A DNA stretch of 64,000 bases from Choristoneura fumiferana (taxonomy: Eukaryota; Arthropoda; Insecta; Lepidoptera; Tortricidae), in the NCBI RefSeq assembly GCF_025370935.1, contig NC_133499.1:6164234-6228233 (forward strand), given 5' to 3'. The notes under the pieces are model-generated. The model had not been told where the DNA came from and made no database searches. It saw nothing but the letters and a program-made list of their open reading frames with translations. This document shows, piece after piece, positions 1 through 12,200 of this stretch (the first letter of the stretch is position 1; each line of letters opens with the position of its first letter). The translations under genes were made by a program, and so were the position numbers.

Positions 1-80
1 AGACACTGTTGTTCTATCCTCATTAACTCATTCGCTCTAAATTTTACTTTTAAAATGATGCGGCCGGTATTTGCCCCCAG

Positions 81-207
81 GATCTCCACAGCTCAGCGTG
101 GACTTTGGTGCTGAACACGAACCGAGCGTTCGGCTTTTGGATGGACATGATCTGCTGCCTCTATCTGGCGTGCGTCACGTTTAGCTTCTTCTTCTTCGCC
201 AGTGAAG
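81..207 (+). CDS. ABCC exon 1 (of those visible): TMD2 helix
   Basis: The exon follows TTGCCCCCAG and ends before GTAATA. It starts in phase 0 with DLHSSAW, a familiar ABCC segment joining the cytoplasmic loop to the next helix, and continues into a hydrophobic helix ending FFFFASE. It leaves one base for the next exon. The 127 bases are identical to the inverted copy at 35387-35513. Confidence 0.92.
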
Positions 208-3200
208 GTAATAATAACAATACAATACTCGTGCATTACGATATTTGGCTGTTTTTTTAAATTTAATTTATAGCTTTAAGCTTGACATTTCATTTTATCG
301 AACGGAAAAACAATTTCTAAGTTACCTTTACATAGAACAGAGTTACAAAGGTTTTTAAATTCAAAATTAGACCGAGAAAGGCATATTTGCTTGTGTGTTG
401 TTGTTGGTACACCTGAAAAGGTAGAGGGTTGGGGTATCTGTTCTATGAAATTATCTAATCGTTTACTAATTGACTTTAAAAAAAAAACTTTTTTTTTTAT
501 TTCCGAAGCTAATGACGAATGGAAGAAGAAAAGTGAAGACTTTGCCAACCAGTAGAACACCGTTAAAAAAAAAACTTTTTCACTTCTCATGCTCGTAAAG
601 TCGGTATTTAATATTATTTCATGCGAGAGTGGGATGGACAATGCGATGCGAGCTTCGATTTGCGAATTTTTTAGAAGCCCTACAGATATCACACAACGTC
701 ATTGATGTTTTTCGTATTCGATCGACATTCGTTACTTTACTCGTATTGTGATCGGATGTGTTCAGTGCGTTTTCATGCTGGATATTAGGCGATGTAAAAT
801 CACTTTTTACGCTCTAGTGCATAAAGTAAATCGTGTAAGACCAAGGCAATCAGGTGTCAACAAGCCACAAACAAAAAAGTTTCTATGTATTTTATTTAAT
901 AATTTTTATTTTATGTAGAACTACAAATTGATTAAATCAAACGAAATTAATCAATAAAACTAAATATTAATAATTATAATTATAATAAGTATATCAATGC
1001 ATGAAAAATTAAAGGTACCTAGTAAGTGAACAATTGTTTCCACTGTTGCTATTTCATATCCTCTCAATCGAAGTGAAAAGCAGAGTGTAAAACTCTAGCA
1101 TTAAACCTATTTTCCCCTCGACGTGACGGCGAGGGTGGCTATATGAACGTCTCGGGTGAAATGGCTCGTTTTATGCTCTCGTTGTACAATCTACTGTTTT
1201 TTTTTTCAGACACGATCGGTGGCAACGTTGGTCTGGCCATAACGCAGGTGATCGGTTTGGTCGGCATGTGCCAGTACGGCATGCGGCAGACGGCAGAAGT
1301 CGAGAATCAGATGACATCGGTGAGTTCATAGGGTAAATCGGCAATTACTGGCCACCTTTTACCCATTAACAAGTTTTTGGTAAAAAAAAATATTTTTAAT
1401 ACAAGATTTTTTTGCTGACTGTACTTTTTGTCGACTTTACTTGCATTGTCACCCAAACTACATTTGTATATCAAATTTCAAGTCCATGCCATTAACCGTT
1501 GAAGAGTTCTGTCCTGTGGAGACGATCCTGGCCGGACCACCAGGATGTCACTATCAGATTATTGTATTGTAACGCAATTTATTTATTTATTTACATACGT
1601 ATGCTAAATTTTAAGTTATCCGACTACTGGAAGTTGGTCGAATTCAACTGCAAGATTTGATTGAAGATCTAATAACAAACGGGGGATTACTAATGTATGG
1701 GCAAAAAACTTTTCCCAAAGTTTCCCAAAATATTTTACTCAAATTATCATTTGGCAAAAAATCATTTGCCAAAAAAAGTTATCGCAATTTTACAGTTAAT
1801 TTTTTTTTTGGCAAATTATTGTTTCACAAATAATTACTTAGTCATGTTTCATATTACCTACCAAGTATTATATAGTCAAATGTAATCGTTTGGCATAACG
1901 TACGTACTCTTCCCAAAATATCGCATGAAATAATAACCTACTTTTCTGGGAGCAGTTCGTTTCCGTGGGGCGCGCTTCTAACCTAACCTAACCTACTTTT
2001 CTGGTAGCAGTTGGTTTCTGTGGTTGGTTTGTGTGAAATGTCATTTTGAACAATCATTTTTTTGGAATACAATATTAGCCAAAAGAAAACGTTTGCTTAA
2101 TAAACGTTTGTCGTAATAAAACTTGACAAAGTAAAATTATGCCAAATGATAATTTGACCAAATGAATAAAATGCGAAATGTAAATATGCTAAAGATTCGT
2201 TTGGGAAATAAACTAATGCGATAAGTTTTTTGGGAAGTGAAATTTGGCGAAAAATACTTTGCCGAAACGGCAGTGCACAAACAAAGGGACAGCTGAAACT
2301 AAATGAAAGCTTGTAAAATGAATTTATTTAAAGGATTCTATTTAAAAGTTATTGCTGTGATTTTACGCATTGGGTTACATACTTTCGATATCAGTTTAAA
2401 CTTTTCTGATATCCCGCTAATATAATGCGAAAGTTTGTAAGTCTGTTTGTTTATTTGTTACTTCATCACGCATAAACCGCGGTGGCCTAGTGGTTTGACC
2501 TATCGCCTCTCAAGCAGAGGGTCGTGGGTTCAAACCCCGGCTCGCACCTCTGAGTTTTTCGAAATTCATGTGCGGAATTACATTTGAAATTACCACGAGC
2601 TTTGCGGTGAAGGAAAACATCGTGAGGAAACCTGCACAAATCTGCGAAGCAATTCAATGGTGTGTGTGAAGTTCCCAATCCGCACTGGGCCCGCGTGGGA
2701 ACTATGGCCCAAGCCCTCTTGTTCTGAGAGGAGTCCTGTGCCCAGCAGTGGACGTATATACTTTTTCGTCCGAAACTTAGTTGATAACGGACGTGCTTAT
2801 TGTTTTTATTTCCTAAAATACGTGTGCTTGAGAACCCATTCTCGCCACTATTTTTATATAACGTAATTTCTATAGTCGCGTGCGTCGAATCTGCTGTTTA
2901 CTGCATTTAATTGCGATCCGGCAAACCGCGCGCGAGCCGAGCTGCGTTAGCAAGCGACCCCCCGCACTACACCTCGAGGAAACGAGAGCCTTCTCATAAT
3001 TTGCCTCTCGCTCACCCGTGTTGCCGGACCGACGCCTAGCGAAGTTCGCCGAGCCTGCCGGCCTGTGCTACGCGCTACGAAAATCAACGGCGCCGTGTTC
3101 TACGGATCCTGCGCTGCTACGCTGTGCTACGCCTTGTTTGTTTCGTCTATTCTATAGATTTACCGTGCGCCAGCGCAATGGAAATGGCTCAAACTAGTAA

Positions 3201-6200
3201 ATCTATTTCTAAAAGGGCCGATAGTACTGAATTGACATGCCATGCGTGCGCACTGGGGCTAATTGTCGGCGAGGAGTACCTGCAATGTATGGTGACGGCC
3301 TGTGGGAGGCTATACCATTACTTATGTACTGGAAAAACGCTCACGACGGTGCAGAAGGATACATGGGTGTGCCCCGAGTGCTGCAATCAACGAAAGAAAG
3401 GTGGACCTAATTGCGAAACTCCTGTAGGCACACCTGTTACCATTAAAAACATTTCGTGTAGAAATAAGAGCGACTCCTCTCAACCGATACTGCAGTCATC
3501 GGAGGACCCGGTATTGATTGCCCATGAAATGCGGCTTATTCGAGATGAAATGTCCCTGTTGACTGTACAGTTGGCAAATGCTCTGTCGACTATGGTGTTG
3601 TTTCAGGATGCGCTTACTGAAAGTACAAAGAAGTTTGAGGAAGTCAACATGCGGCTTATGAAACTGGAGGTAGCACAAACCTGCAGTTGTAGGTGCACTG
3701 AGGCTGAGTGCACTGAGGCTGAGCAGCCATTATCGGATACTGGAAATCAGTCTAACAATCCGAGGCCCAAGCGGATATCTAAGGCTCGTAAAGGGAAGAA
3801 GGCATCAAATCCCGATAACCCCGTAGAAGATCCCCGAGTGGTACCACCTGGAGGGGCGCCACATACTGCGCAGCCGAAAATACTGCCGAATCCACCTCCT
3901 CACGATGACGTCGCTAGAACGTGGGATGCTAACGGCGCTGTCGATGGCGAAGCCACAGAGGGTGTTTTCCGGGAGGTGCATTATCGGAAAAAGCGTTTTT
4001 CTTCGGTGCGCTGTACCGCGGGTCCAGAGGTAACTTCACTTAAAGCTGTAGAATATCGGAAGTACATTCACCTGTGGAATATGGTTTCTGGAGCGGATGA
4101 TGTGAGGGCGTATTTACTATCCGTTTGCCCGGGTTCCAGGTGCACAGTCGAAGAACTCAAGCCCAAGGGTGAATACAAGTCGTTTAAGATTGGCGTACCT
4201 CCTGAGGTTTACGAAAGGTGTCTGTCTGCGGCAATGTGGCCCGATAATGCTAGGGTTAAGGCCTGGTTATTTCGAAGAGCTCAAAACCGGAACTCCTTCT
4301 CCTGCCCTTAGGTGCAAGCCGAGGTCCGAACCCAGTATGAGTCTGCACGTCATTTATCAGAACGTCAGAGGCCTTAACACAAAACTGAATTTCTTTAGGC
4401 TGAATCTTGTATCCCTGGAATGTGATGTTGTAGCCGTCACGGAGACCTTTCTGTCAGGGGCCGTTGACGACTCTGAGTTAACCTGCAATGGATGGAGTGT
4501 GGCCCGCCGAGACCGTGCCACTGGATCACGAGGAGGTGGCTTGCTACTTGCGGCGCGACCTGGACTGGAAATGCGACGGCGTCAAGACTTGGAGACTTTG
4601 ACTGGAGAGGATTTGTGGGTTACTTTCACAATAGGGCTTGTCACCTATTTTCTGTGTGTAGTGTATATCCCTCCTAGTGCCTCGGATGAAGTTTACATGC
4701 AGTGGTTCGAAACAGTGGAACGCGGGATTGACACATTAAAGGGGGTAGTCATCATAGTTGGTGATCTAAATTTAAACCCTTTGTATACGTCTAATAGTAT
4801 TTCCTGTTATTATGTTATTTCTTAACTGCTTGCGGTTTGTATGAGACGAATGAGGTGAGGAATGCGCATGGTGGAAAGCTAGATGTTGTGCTTGTATCGG
4901 AGCGACACCGCGGTGTCTCTGTACTCGAAATGGAGGGTGGCGGACTGGTCCCTAAACGTGATGACTACCATCCGCCGCTTGAAATTTTGATTCCAGTGGA
5001 CGAACTCACTCACCGACCCTCTTCAGAGCGATTGGATCCTAGTAATTTGGACTCGCGACGTGATTGGAATTTTGCAAAGGGTGATTATGAGCTCCTCTAT
5101 GAACTCATCTCCAAAGAAAGTTGGCAAGAAATTCTTCAATCCGAAGATGTTAACATCGCGGTAAACAAGTTTTATGATATTATTTATGCTATTTTCGATG
5201 CGTGTATACCCAGGAAGTTCAGGCCGAATGGACCTTGTAGGCGATTTCCGGTATGGTTTACTGCGGAGTTGATACGTGACATAAAACTAAAAGCTAACCT
5301 TCATCGCGAGTGGAAGGCAACTCAAGATAGGTCTAAATATATAGAATTTGCTAAGCTTAGGTCTAATATTAAGAAGCGAATATCCATTGCTCATGATGTC
5401 TATATCCGTGAAGTTCAGAATAAAGTAAAAAGCGATCCGCGATCTTTCTGGCAGCACATGAACAGTCTCAGGTCTAAGGGCGGATTTGTGTCTCAGGTCG
5501 AGTTTAATGGGAAACAGTTTGCTGGACCTCAGGCTGCTCAAGCTTTTGCAGATTTCTTTTCCAGTGTATTCCTGGCAGATGTTCCTTATCTTGATGTGAG
5601 ACGTGTCCGGGGAAATAAACTGCAACAGGGTCGTTCGGCGAACTTTGTCCATATTAATAGAATATCTATGCAGGAGGTTGAAGCAGGTATTAGACGTCTT
5701 AAACCAAAAAGCTCTATAGGACCGGATAACCTGCCAGCGTATATTGTTAAAGGATGTATGGAGGAATTGAAAACTCCTATACTCTTTTTATTCAACTTGG
5801 CACTTTCCACGGGAACTTATCCGAACATGTGGAAAGTAACTAGAGTTAAACCAATCCCGAAGACAAGTGACAATAGAAGTGTTGAAAACCATAGGCCAAT
5901 CGCTGTTCTTTCAACACTGCCAAAACTATTTGAGTCCATACTCCACCGGGAAATATCTTCTCAAATAAAACCATTTTTGAGTGATTCGCAGCATGGTTTC
6001 AGAGCAAATCGGTCCGTAAATACCAATCTTCTTATTATGGGAGACTTCATCTCTGAACATCTCGATAAGGGTGTCCAGGTTGACGTCCTCTACTTTGATT
6101 TTAAAAAGGCTTTCGATCGCGTAGATAATGATGTGCTGTTGGGTAAATTGGATGACATTGGCTTTTCTCCTAAGTTGCTTACTCTCTTTGCAAGTTATCT

Positions 6201-9200
6201 ACGTGATCGACAGCAATATGTTCGGCATGGATACTTTGTGTCAGCGCCATACCACACTCGATCTGGCGTCAGCCAGGGCTCAATATTGGGCCCGCTCCTG
6301 TTTGTGATAATGGTTAATGACTTACAGTCCGTTGTTAAACATTCTAAATGTCTGTTGTATGCTGATGACCTCAAGTTAGCGTGCGGGGTAGAACAAGAGG
6401 CGGACTGCCGCTTGTTACAGGAAGACGTTGCTTCGGTTGTCACGTGGAGTGCCAAGAATAAGCTGGTCTTTAATACGTCCAAGTGCTGTGTGGGTACCTT
6501 TACGCGTGCATCCGTTCCCTTTCATGCTCAATACCTTCTTGGAGCAGAGCCTATTGCGCGTGTATTCTCGGTAAAGGATCTGGGTGTACTTTTCGATATG
6601 CGCCTCAACTTCCACGAGCATATTCGGACGCTTGCGATCAGTTCTTTTCAGCGCTTGGGCTTCGTTATTCGCAACGTTAAAGACTTTTACGACCCACTGG
6701 TCATAAAACTTGTTTATTATGCTTTGGTTAGAAGTAAGCTGGAAGCATCTTCAATCATTTGGAGTCCTCATGAAGACTCATATTCATTATTGTTAGAGAA
6801 GGTCCAAAAAGCCTTCTTAAGGTTTTTATTTAAAAAAAGGTTCGGGTATTATCCTTATATGTATCCAACCAAATTTTTACTCGGCTCTCTGGAGTTTAAT
6901 TCGTTGGAGGTCAGGCGCAACTTTAACTTATTAGTTACCGCTTGTAGTATTTTGCGTGGTGCGTCGGATTGCCCTGAACTCGTGAATCAGACTCTGAGGT
7001 TGTACGTCCCTGAAGTGGGTCGGATAGCCCTCCGTCCACGTGCACGCGGGCTGCTGGCGGTGCCAGCGGCGCGCACGGTGTCACGCAGGAGCTCGCCGCT
7101 GCCGCGCGCGCTGGCGCAGCTCAACGCACTGCTGGCGGCAGCACCTGACTGTGATCTCCTCGCGGGGCGCTGGTCAAATGTGTCCTCCGAATGTTTGCGA
7201 TACTGTGAGGTGATGGATGCTAGACAATCCAGTATCTATAAGTGATTTTTGTCTGCCTTTACTTATTGTATTCATTTTAAGTTTCTCGGTGTATTGGTTT
7301 ATCACTGTAATGCCGTGCAAATGTATTTTTTTTTTTTTAATAAATAAATAAATAAATAATATAGGCTGGGATGAAGGACATACGACAGTTTTTATCCCGG
7401 AAAATTCCATACTTCCCGCGGGATAGTGAAAACCGAATTCTATGCGGACGAAGTGGCGGGCAACGAGTAGTCTGTTATATTTACGGAATAATCGCGTGGC
7501 TACACTTAACGATTACAGCCTGTATTTAGATAATGTTCTTTTGCAGGTGGAAAGAATGTTGGAATACACGAATCTGGAGCCAGAGACCCCCGTCGATGTT
7601 AATGAGAAGGCTTTGAAAACTAACCATCCCAATCTGGACTTCGAGCATTGGCCGGCCAAAGGTAATTATCTAAACATCATAATTTTTCTCAGTTTTCTCC
7701 TTAAAAAGAAAACAACGGAACCCTTATACTATGGAATTAATAGTACATTATTGCAGAGGTCGGGAAAAAGCAATTCGTGTAAGCGTAGCTGAGTCTGTCA
7801 ATAAATACGAATCCACGAATCGCCATTTCCGCAGAGGCATATAAGTATGACTATTCTCAAAAAGTTGTCCACTTATCTGACGCTGTTTCAATACAAAAAA
7901 TAAGTAATATTTTGTTTAAATATATACAAAACCTTGTGGTAAAAGTGATAAAAAGTCAGATATTCTTCGTTTGATCCAATAGAAAGTTTTGATGTAGTTA
8001 AAACGATTTTTTCCTTTTGCACTTTAAAGTTGAATATTTTGCAAACAAATCACTGAATCGAAAAATCGTTTTAGCAACCCCCTTATGGTTTTAAAAGACC
8101 TATCCAATACCCCACACTACAAGATTGGATGAGAAAAAAAAACACCCCCACTTTACGTCTATGGGAGGTACTCTAAAAAAATTTTTTTTTATTATACCAT
8201 TTTGTCGGCATAGTTTACATATATATCTGTGCAAAATTACAGCTTTCTAGCATTGATAGTCCCTGAGCAAAGCCGCGGACAGACAGAAAGACAGACATGG
8301 CGAAACTATCCTTATAGTTCAGTTTTTGCCATTTTGGCTCGAAACCCAAAAAAAGGTGGAAGGAATTTGATCGTCAGGCGGTTTAGATTGACTTATCGTA
8401 GCCAAAACGTGAATTTAAAAAGTAAAAAAAAAACTATACAGTAATGGAATTTCATACAATTTCCCGGCCGCTCAGAGTAAGCCTATGCCCAACATTGGAC
8501 GTCCTACGGCTGAGATGATGATGATGATGAAACATTTTCACAGGTGAAATAGCCTTCGAGGACGTCTCATTGGAATACGAGAAGCCTCCTAAGAAGGAGA
8601 CGGAGCCCGTCAAGGTGCCGGAGCCCGTGTACGCTATCCGGGGGGTCACGTTCGCGGTGCGACCCGCGGAGAAGGTGGCCGTCGTCGGAAGAACAGGGGC
8701 TGGGAAGAGCTCGCTCATACAGGCTCTGTTCAGGTGGGTTAATGTTACACGAGACACCGTATCCTACCATGGCAAAAATATGTTCTTTGTATCGAAAAGT
8801 ATAAATAAATATACTACCGTATATATCTCTTCTCTTCTTCTTCTTCAGCGCGTTTTCACCCACCGTTGGGCATACGCCTCTCCAGCCTTTCTCCACCCGG
8901 ATCGACTGTCCGTCTCTCTCTTCCAGACCGGTCCTGCTGTCTCCACTATGTCATCGGACCATCGAGCAGGCGGTCTGCCCACATTTGTTTTCCCTAGCCG
9001 GGGTCTCCACTCCAGAACGCGCTTGCTCCACCGTTCGTCGTGTCGCCGGCCCAGGCCCATTTCAGCTTCGCTACTGTATGCCCCACATCGACCACTTTCG
9101 TGCGTTTTCTGATAAGCTCGTTCCGGACTCGATCGCGTAGCGTTATGCCGAGCATGACTCGCTCCATGTTACGCTGCGTCACTTTCGACTCGTGGATTAT

Positions 9201-12200
9201 CCCAGCAGTCAACGTCCATGTCTCACAAGCATACGTCATAGCCGGTAGCACGCACTGATCAAACACCTTTGTTTTCGAAAATACAAACTGAAATATAGAT
9301 GCACAGAAAAAACAGAAAAATAAGACCATCACTGGGAATCGAACCCAGGTCCTCGGTAATCCGTACCGCGTGCTATACCGCTACACCACTGATGGTCAAC
9401 GGTACCGACACGAATTTCCCTATGCACCTCATATCTCAGCTTGTGTTTCTTACTTAGTCACTTAAGCAGCGACGCTAGCGACATCTATGCCGTAAGCCCT
9501 CAAACTTTTTCGGCATTCCTTTGGAACTAACCGCTCACCCGGACAAGAGATATCGTTTCTAAGCAATCAAATTAAGATTGGTTTTTTGGAATCTTTTTGT
9601 ATTTGTAAGTAAAAATTTGGAATTGAAATAAAAAATACAAAAAGATTCCAAAAAACCAATCTTACCTTTGTTTTCAACGATTGGGGAATACCGTACCGTA
9701 TATATCACTGTCCGACAATCTTCCTCAGTATACTCGTTCAGGGAGATATTGAAGTTGTGGCTCACACTATAGTTACTAGATTATTTAGTAAGTAATTATC
9801 CTTTATACTTGTGTTATTTATGTATTTTATTTTATATTTAGTTATAGATATATTAATGTTTTATAGATGTGTTCTATATTTATTGTATACAGTTAGGTAT
9901 TTGAGGTTTACATATGCATTTATATTTATTCAAATGTTTTGCTCTATTTGTCGATGCTTGTTTTTTGATTGCTCCTCTACCACTCAAAGGTTGACTGGCA
10001 GAGATCCCTGCAGGGATAAGTCCGCCTTTGTACTTAACACTTTACTTTTTTTTATGTAACCTTTTTTTTTGCTTTTTGTACAATAAAGAGTATAAACAAA
10101 CAAACAATATAAAAACAAAATTTACCTTAGACAAATTTTCATATTTTCCGCTCGTTCATTGATGTTTACCATCTATTTGTTTGCCATACGTTTAACTAAA
10201 GTATGAAAAAGTCCGACATACATTTAAAAAAAACTTGTACCCATTTCGGGAATCGAACCTGGTCGTTTTGAAAAATAAAGGTTACATTATTTCTATTTGA
10301 ATATCGATTTTTTTTTAATGTATGAATGCAGTTTTTCTTGTTACTAAAATCAAAGTCAAAGTCAAAATATCTTTATTCAATTTGGGCTATAACCAGCACT
10401 TATAAATGACGAAAAAAAAAACTACCACCGGTTCGGAAAAACCTCTGAATAAGAATAAGAATAAGAATAAGAATAAGAATATCTGTTGAGAAGAATCCGG
10501 CAAGAAACTCAACGAGGTATATATTTTTAAAAAGATTAACAATATTATTAAATAATATGTATACATCACAAGTATTTAACACAACTTTATTTTTACCACA
10601 GTAGGTTCGCTATTTGAAGGGATCGCTAATGCGGATCGGAATTATTTCCAAATATCCCTGTCCATGATATAATCATTAACTTTATAATACGCCTTAGATA
10701 TTAATGTCTTCTTGACAATAGATCTGAATTTTGTATCTGTTTCATTTATAATATTTTTTGGAATTTTATTAAAACGTATGCAATTTCCCAGAAACGACTC
10801 TTTGGTTTTAGCCAGTCTGTAAGATGGAAATTTAAGCTTCCCTGTGTTTCTAGTAGCCTTTGGCTTATCGACGTTAGTGGGAAATCCACATATGTTCTTC
10901 CTTACATACATGATTATTTCAAAAACAATAAAATCGATAACATGGTTCCTAGGAACAGATCTTCGTATGTCTTATAGTTTCAGAATTTCCCATACTGACC
11001 GATCTAAATGTTACACCCTGTTATTCACAACCAACATTCCCCTGTTATTTCCAGACTCGGCAAAACGAGCGGCCGCATCACCGTCGACGGGGTGACTCCC
11101 GACGAGGCGGGGCTCCGCGCGTGGCGCCAGCGGCTGGCGGCGCTCCCGCAGCGGCCCGCGCTGTTCGCGGGAGCCCTGCGAGACAACCTGGACCCGGAGC
11201 ACGCGCACAGTGACGCGGACATATACAGCGCGCTGCACGAGGTGATTGTAGGAGCTCCGCCGGGCGGAGCATAGATAACAAACATACAGCTACAGTATTT
11301 TAATTCGAGCATGGTGCGGGTGACAGCTGTCAATATGACAGACTAGTGTCGAAAAAAATTTTTTTTTATTCCACTGGATGGCAAATGAGCAAGTGGGTCT
11401 CCTGATGGTAAGAGATCACCACCGCCAATAGACACCAGCAACACCAGGGGGATAGCAGATGCGTTGCCAACCTAGAGGTCTAAGATGGGATACCTCACGT
11501 GCCAGTAATTTCACCGGCTGTCTTACTCTCCGCGCCGAAACACATTAGTGTAAGCACTGCCTTCACGGCAGGATTAGCGAGCAAGATGGTGGTAGCGATC
11601 CGGGCGGACCTTGCACAAGGTCCTACCACCTGCAAAATTGAGTAGATAAAACTAATATTTTAAAATATTAATCATAATCAATGTCATCATTAATCCGATT
11701 ATTACAATACAATACAATAACTCTTTATTGCACACCAACACAGTAAGCAGTACAGAAAACACAAGTATATACATAGAGATTTTCTAAGGTAAGCAATAGG
11801 CGGCCTATTTCGCTAATTTTAAGGAGAATATTAGTGAAATTCTAAGTTGGAATATTATTTGTCACTTAAGTACAGCTAAACCGAGTTTGAGAAGAATGTT
11901 CGTTACTTGCCAATCAATTAATGAGTACCGATATAACTTAATATCCATTGGGTCCCATCACTAAACGAGTCTGTGGTATTACGTTACATGCAATATTAAA
12001 GTACAATTCAACATAATCTGTCAATTTTCTACATATTTAAGACACCGTATCGTGGGCACACTTGATTATATATGTCCCTGTTGTTGCAATTATCATCTAA
12101 AAGGAATCAAAAAAGAATAATAGTCACATCACAAAGCCTTAGGCAGCCCGGTGTTTATATTAGTAGGGTGGAAGTGTCTACAGGATTGTCAGATTCGATT

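Larger units (their letters stand above)
18..1938 (+). repeat. Segment shared in inverted orientation with 33677-35577
   Basis: This 1.9 kb, with ABCC exons 1 and 2 and the flanking introns, matches the reverse complement of 33677-35577. The 237 exon bases are identical. The introns differ by scattered substitutions and small indels. The match stops where contig 2 carries SINE insertions, at a 10-bp target (TCATTAACTC, 20-29 here) and at about 1937. It could be an allelic copy placed twice or a young inverted duplication. Confidence 0.9.
2761..7359 (+). mobile_element. Full-length non-LTR retrotransposon (Jockey/CR1 superfamily)
   Basis: The element has a GC-rich 5' UTR (2761-3177), ORF1 with a PHD-type zinc finger, ORF2 with endonuclease and reverse transcriptase, and a short 3' UTR ending in T-rich sequence and an (AAAT)n tail. 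It sits inside the tail of a SINE. The word TATA is repeated at both borders (2757-2760 and 7360-7363), which fits a 4-bp target duplication. ORF2 has one frame break. A PHD finger in ORF1 is known from CR1-related and some other insect families; the exact clade is not assigned. Confidence 0.88.

Noticed and set aside
2475..2545. tRNA gene at the head of SINE-A (and of SINE-B and SINE-C copies)
   Set aside because: The B box is good, but the cloverleaf arms do not close and the head runs into a conserved SINE body present in many copies.
4492..4677. Small ORFs inside LINE, Gypsy and BEL coding regions in other frames or strands
   Set aside because: They are shadows of the endonuclease, RT and integrase frames.
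8570..9112. A 180-codon ORF spanning exon 4 and its intron
   Set aside because: It is exon 4 read through the donor GTGGGT into repeat sequence; the splice phase fits exon 5.
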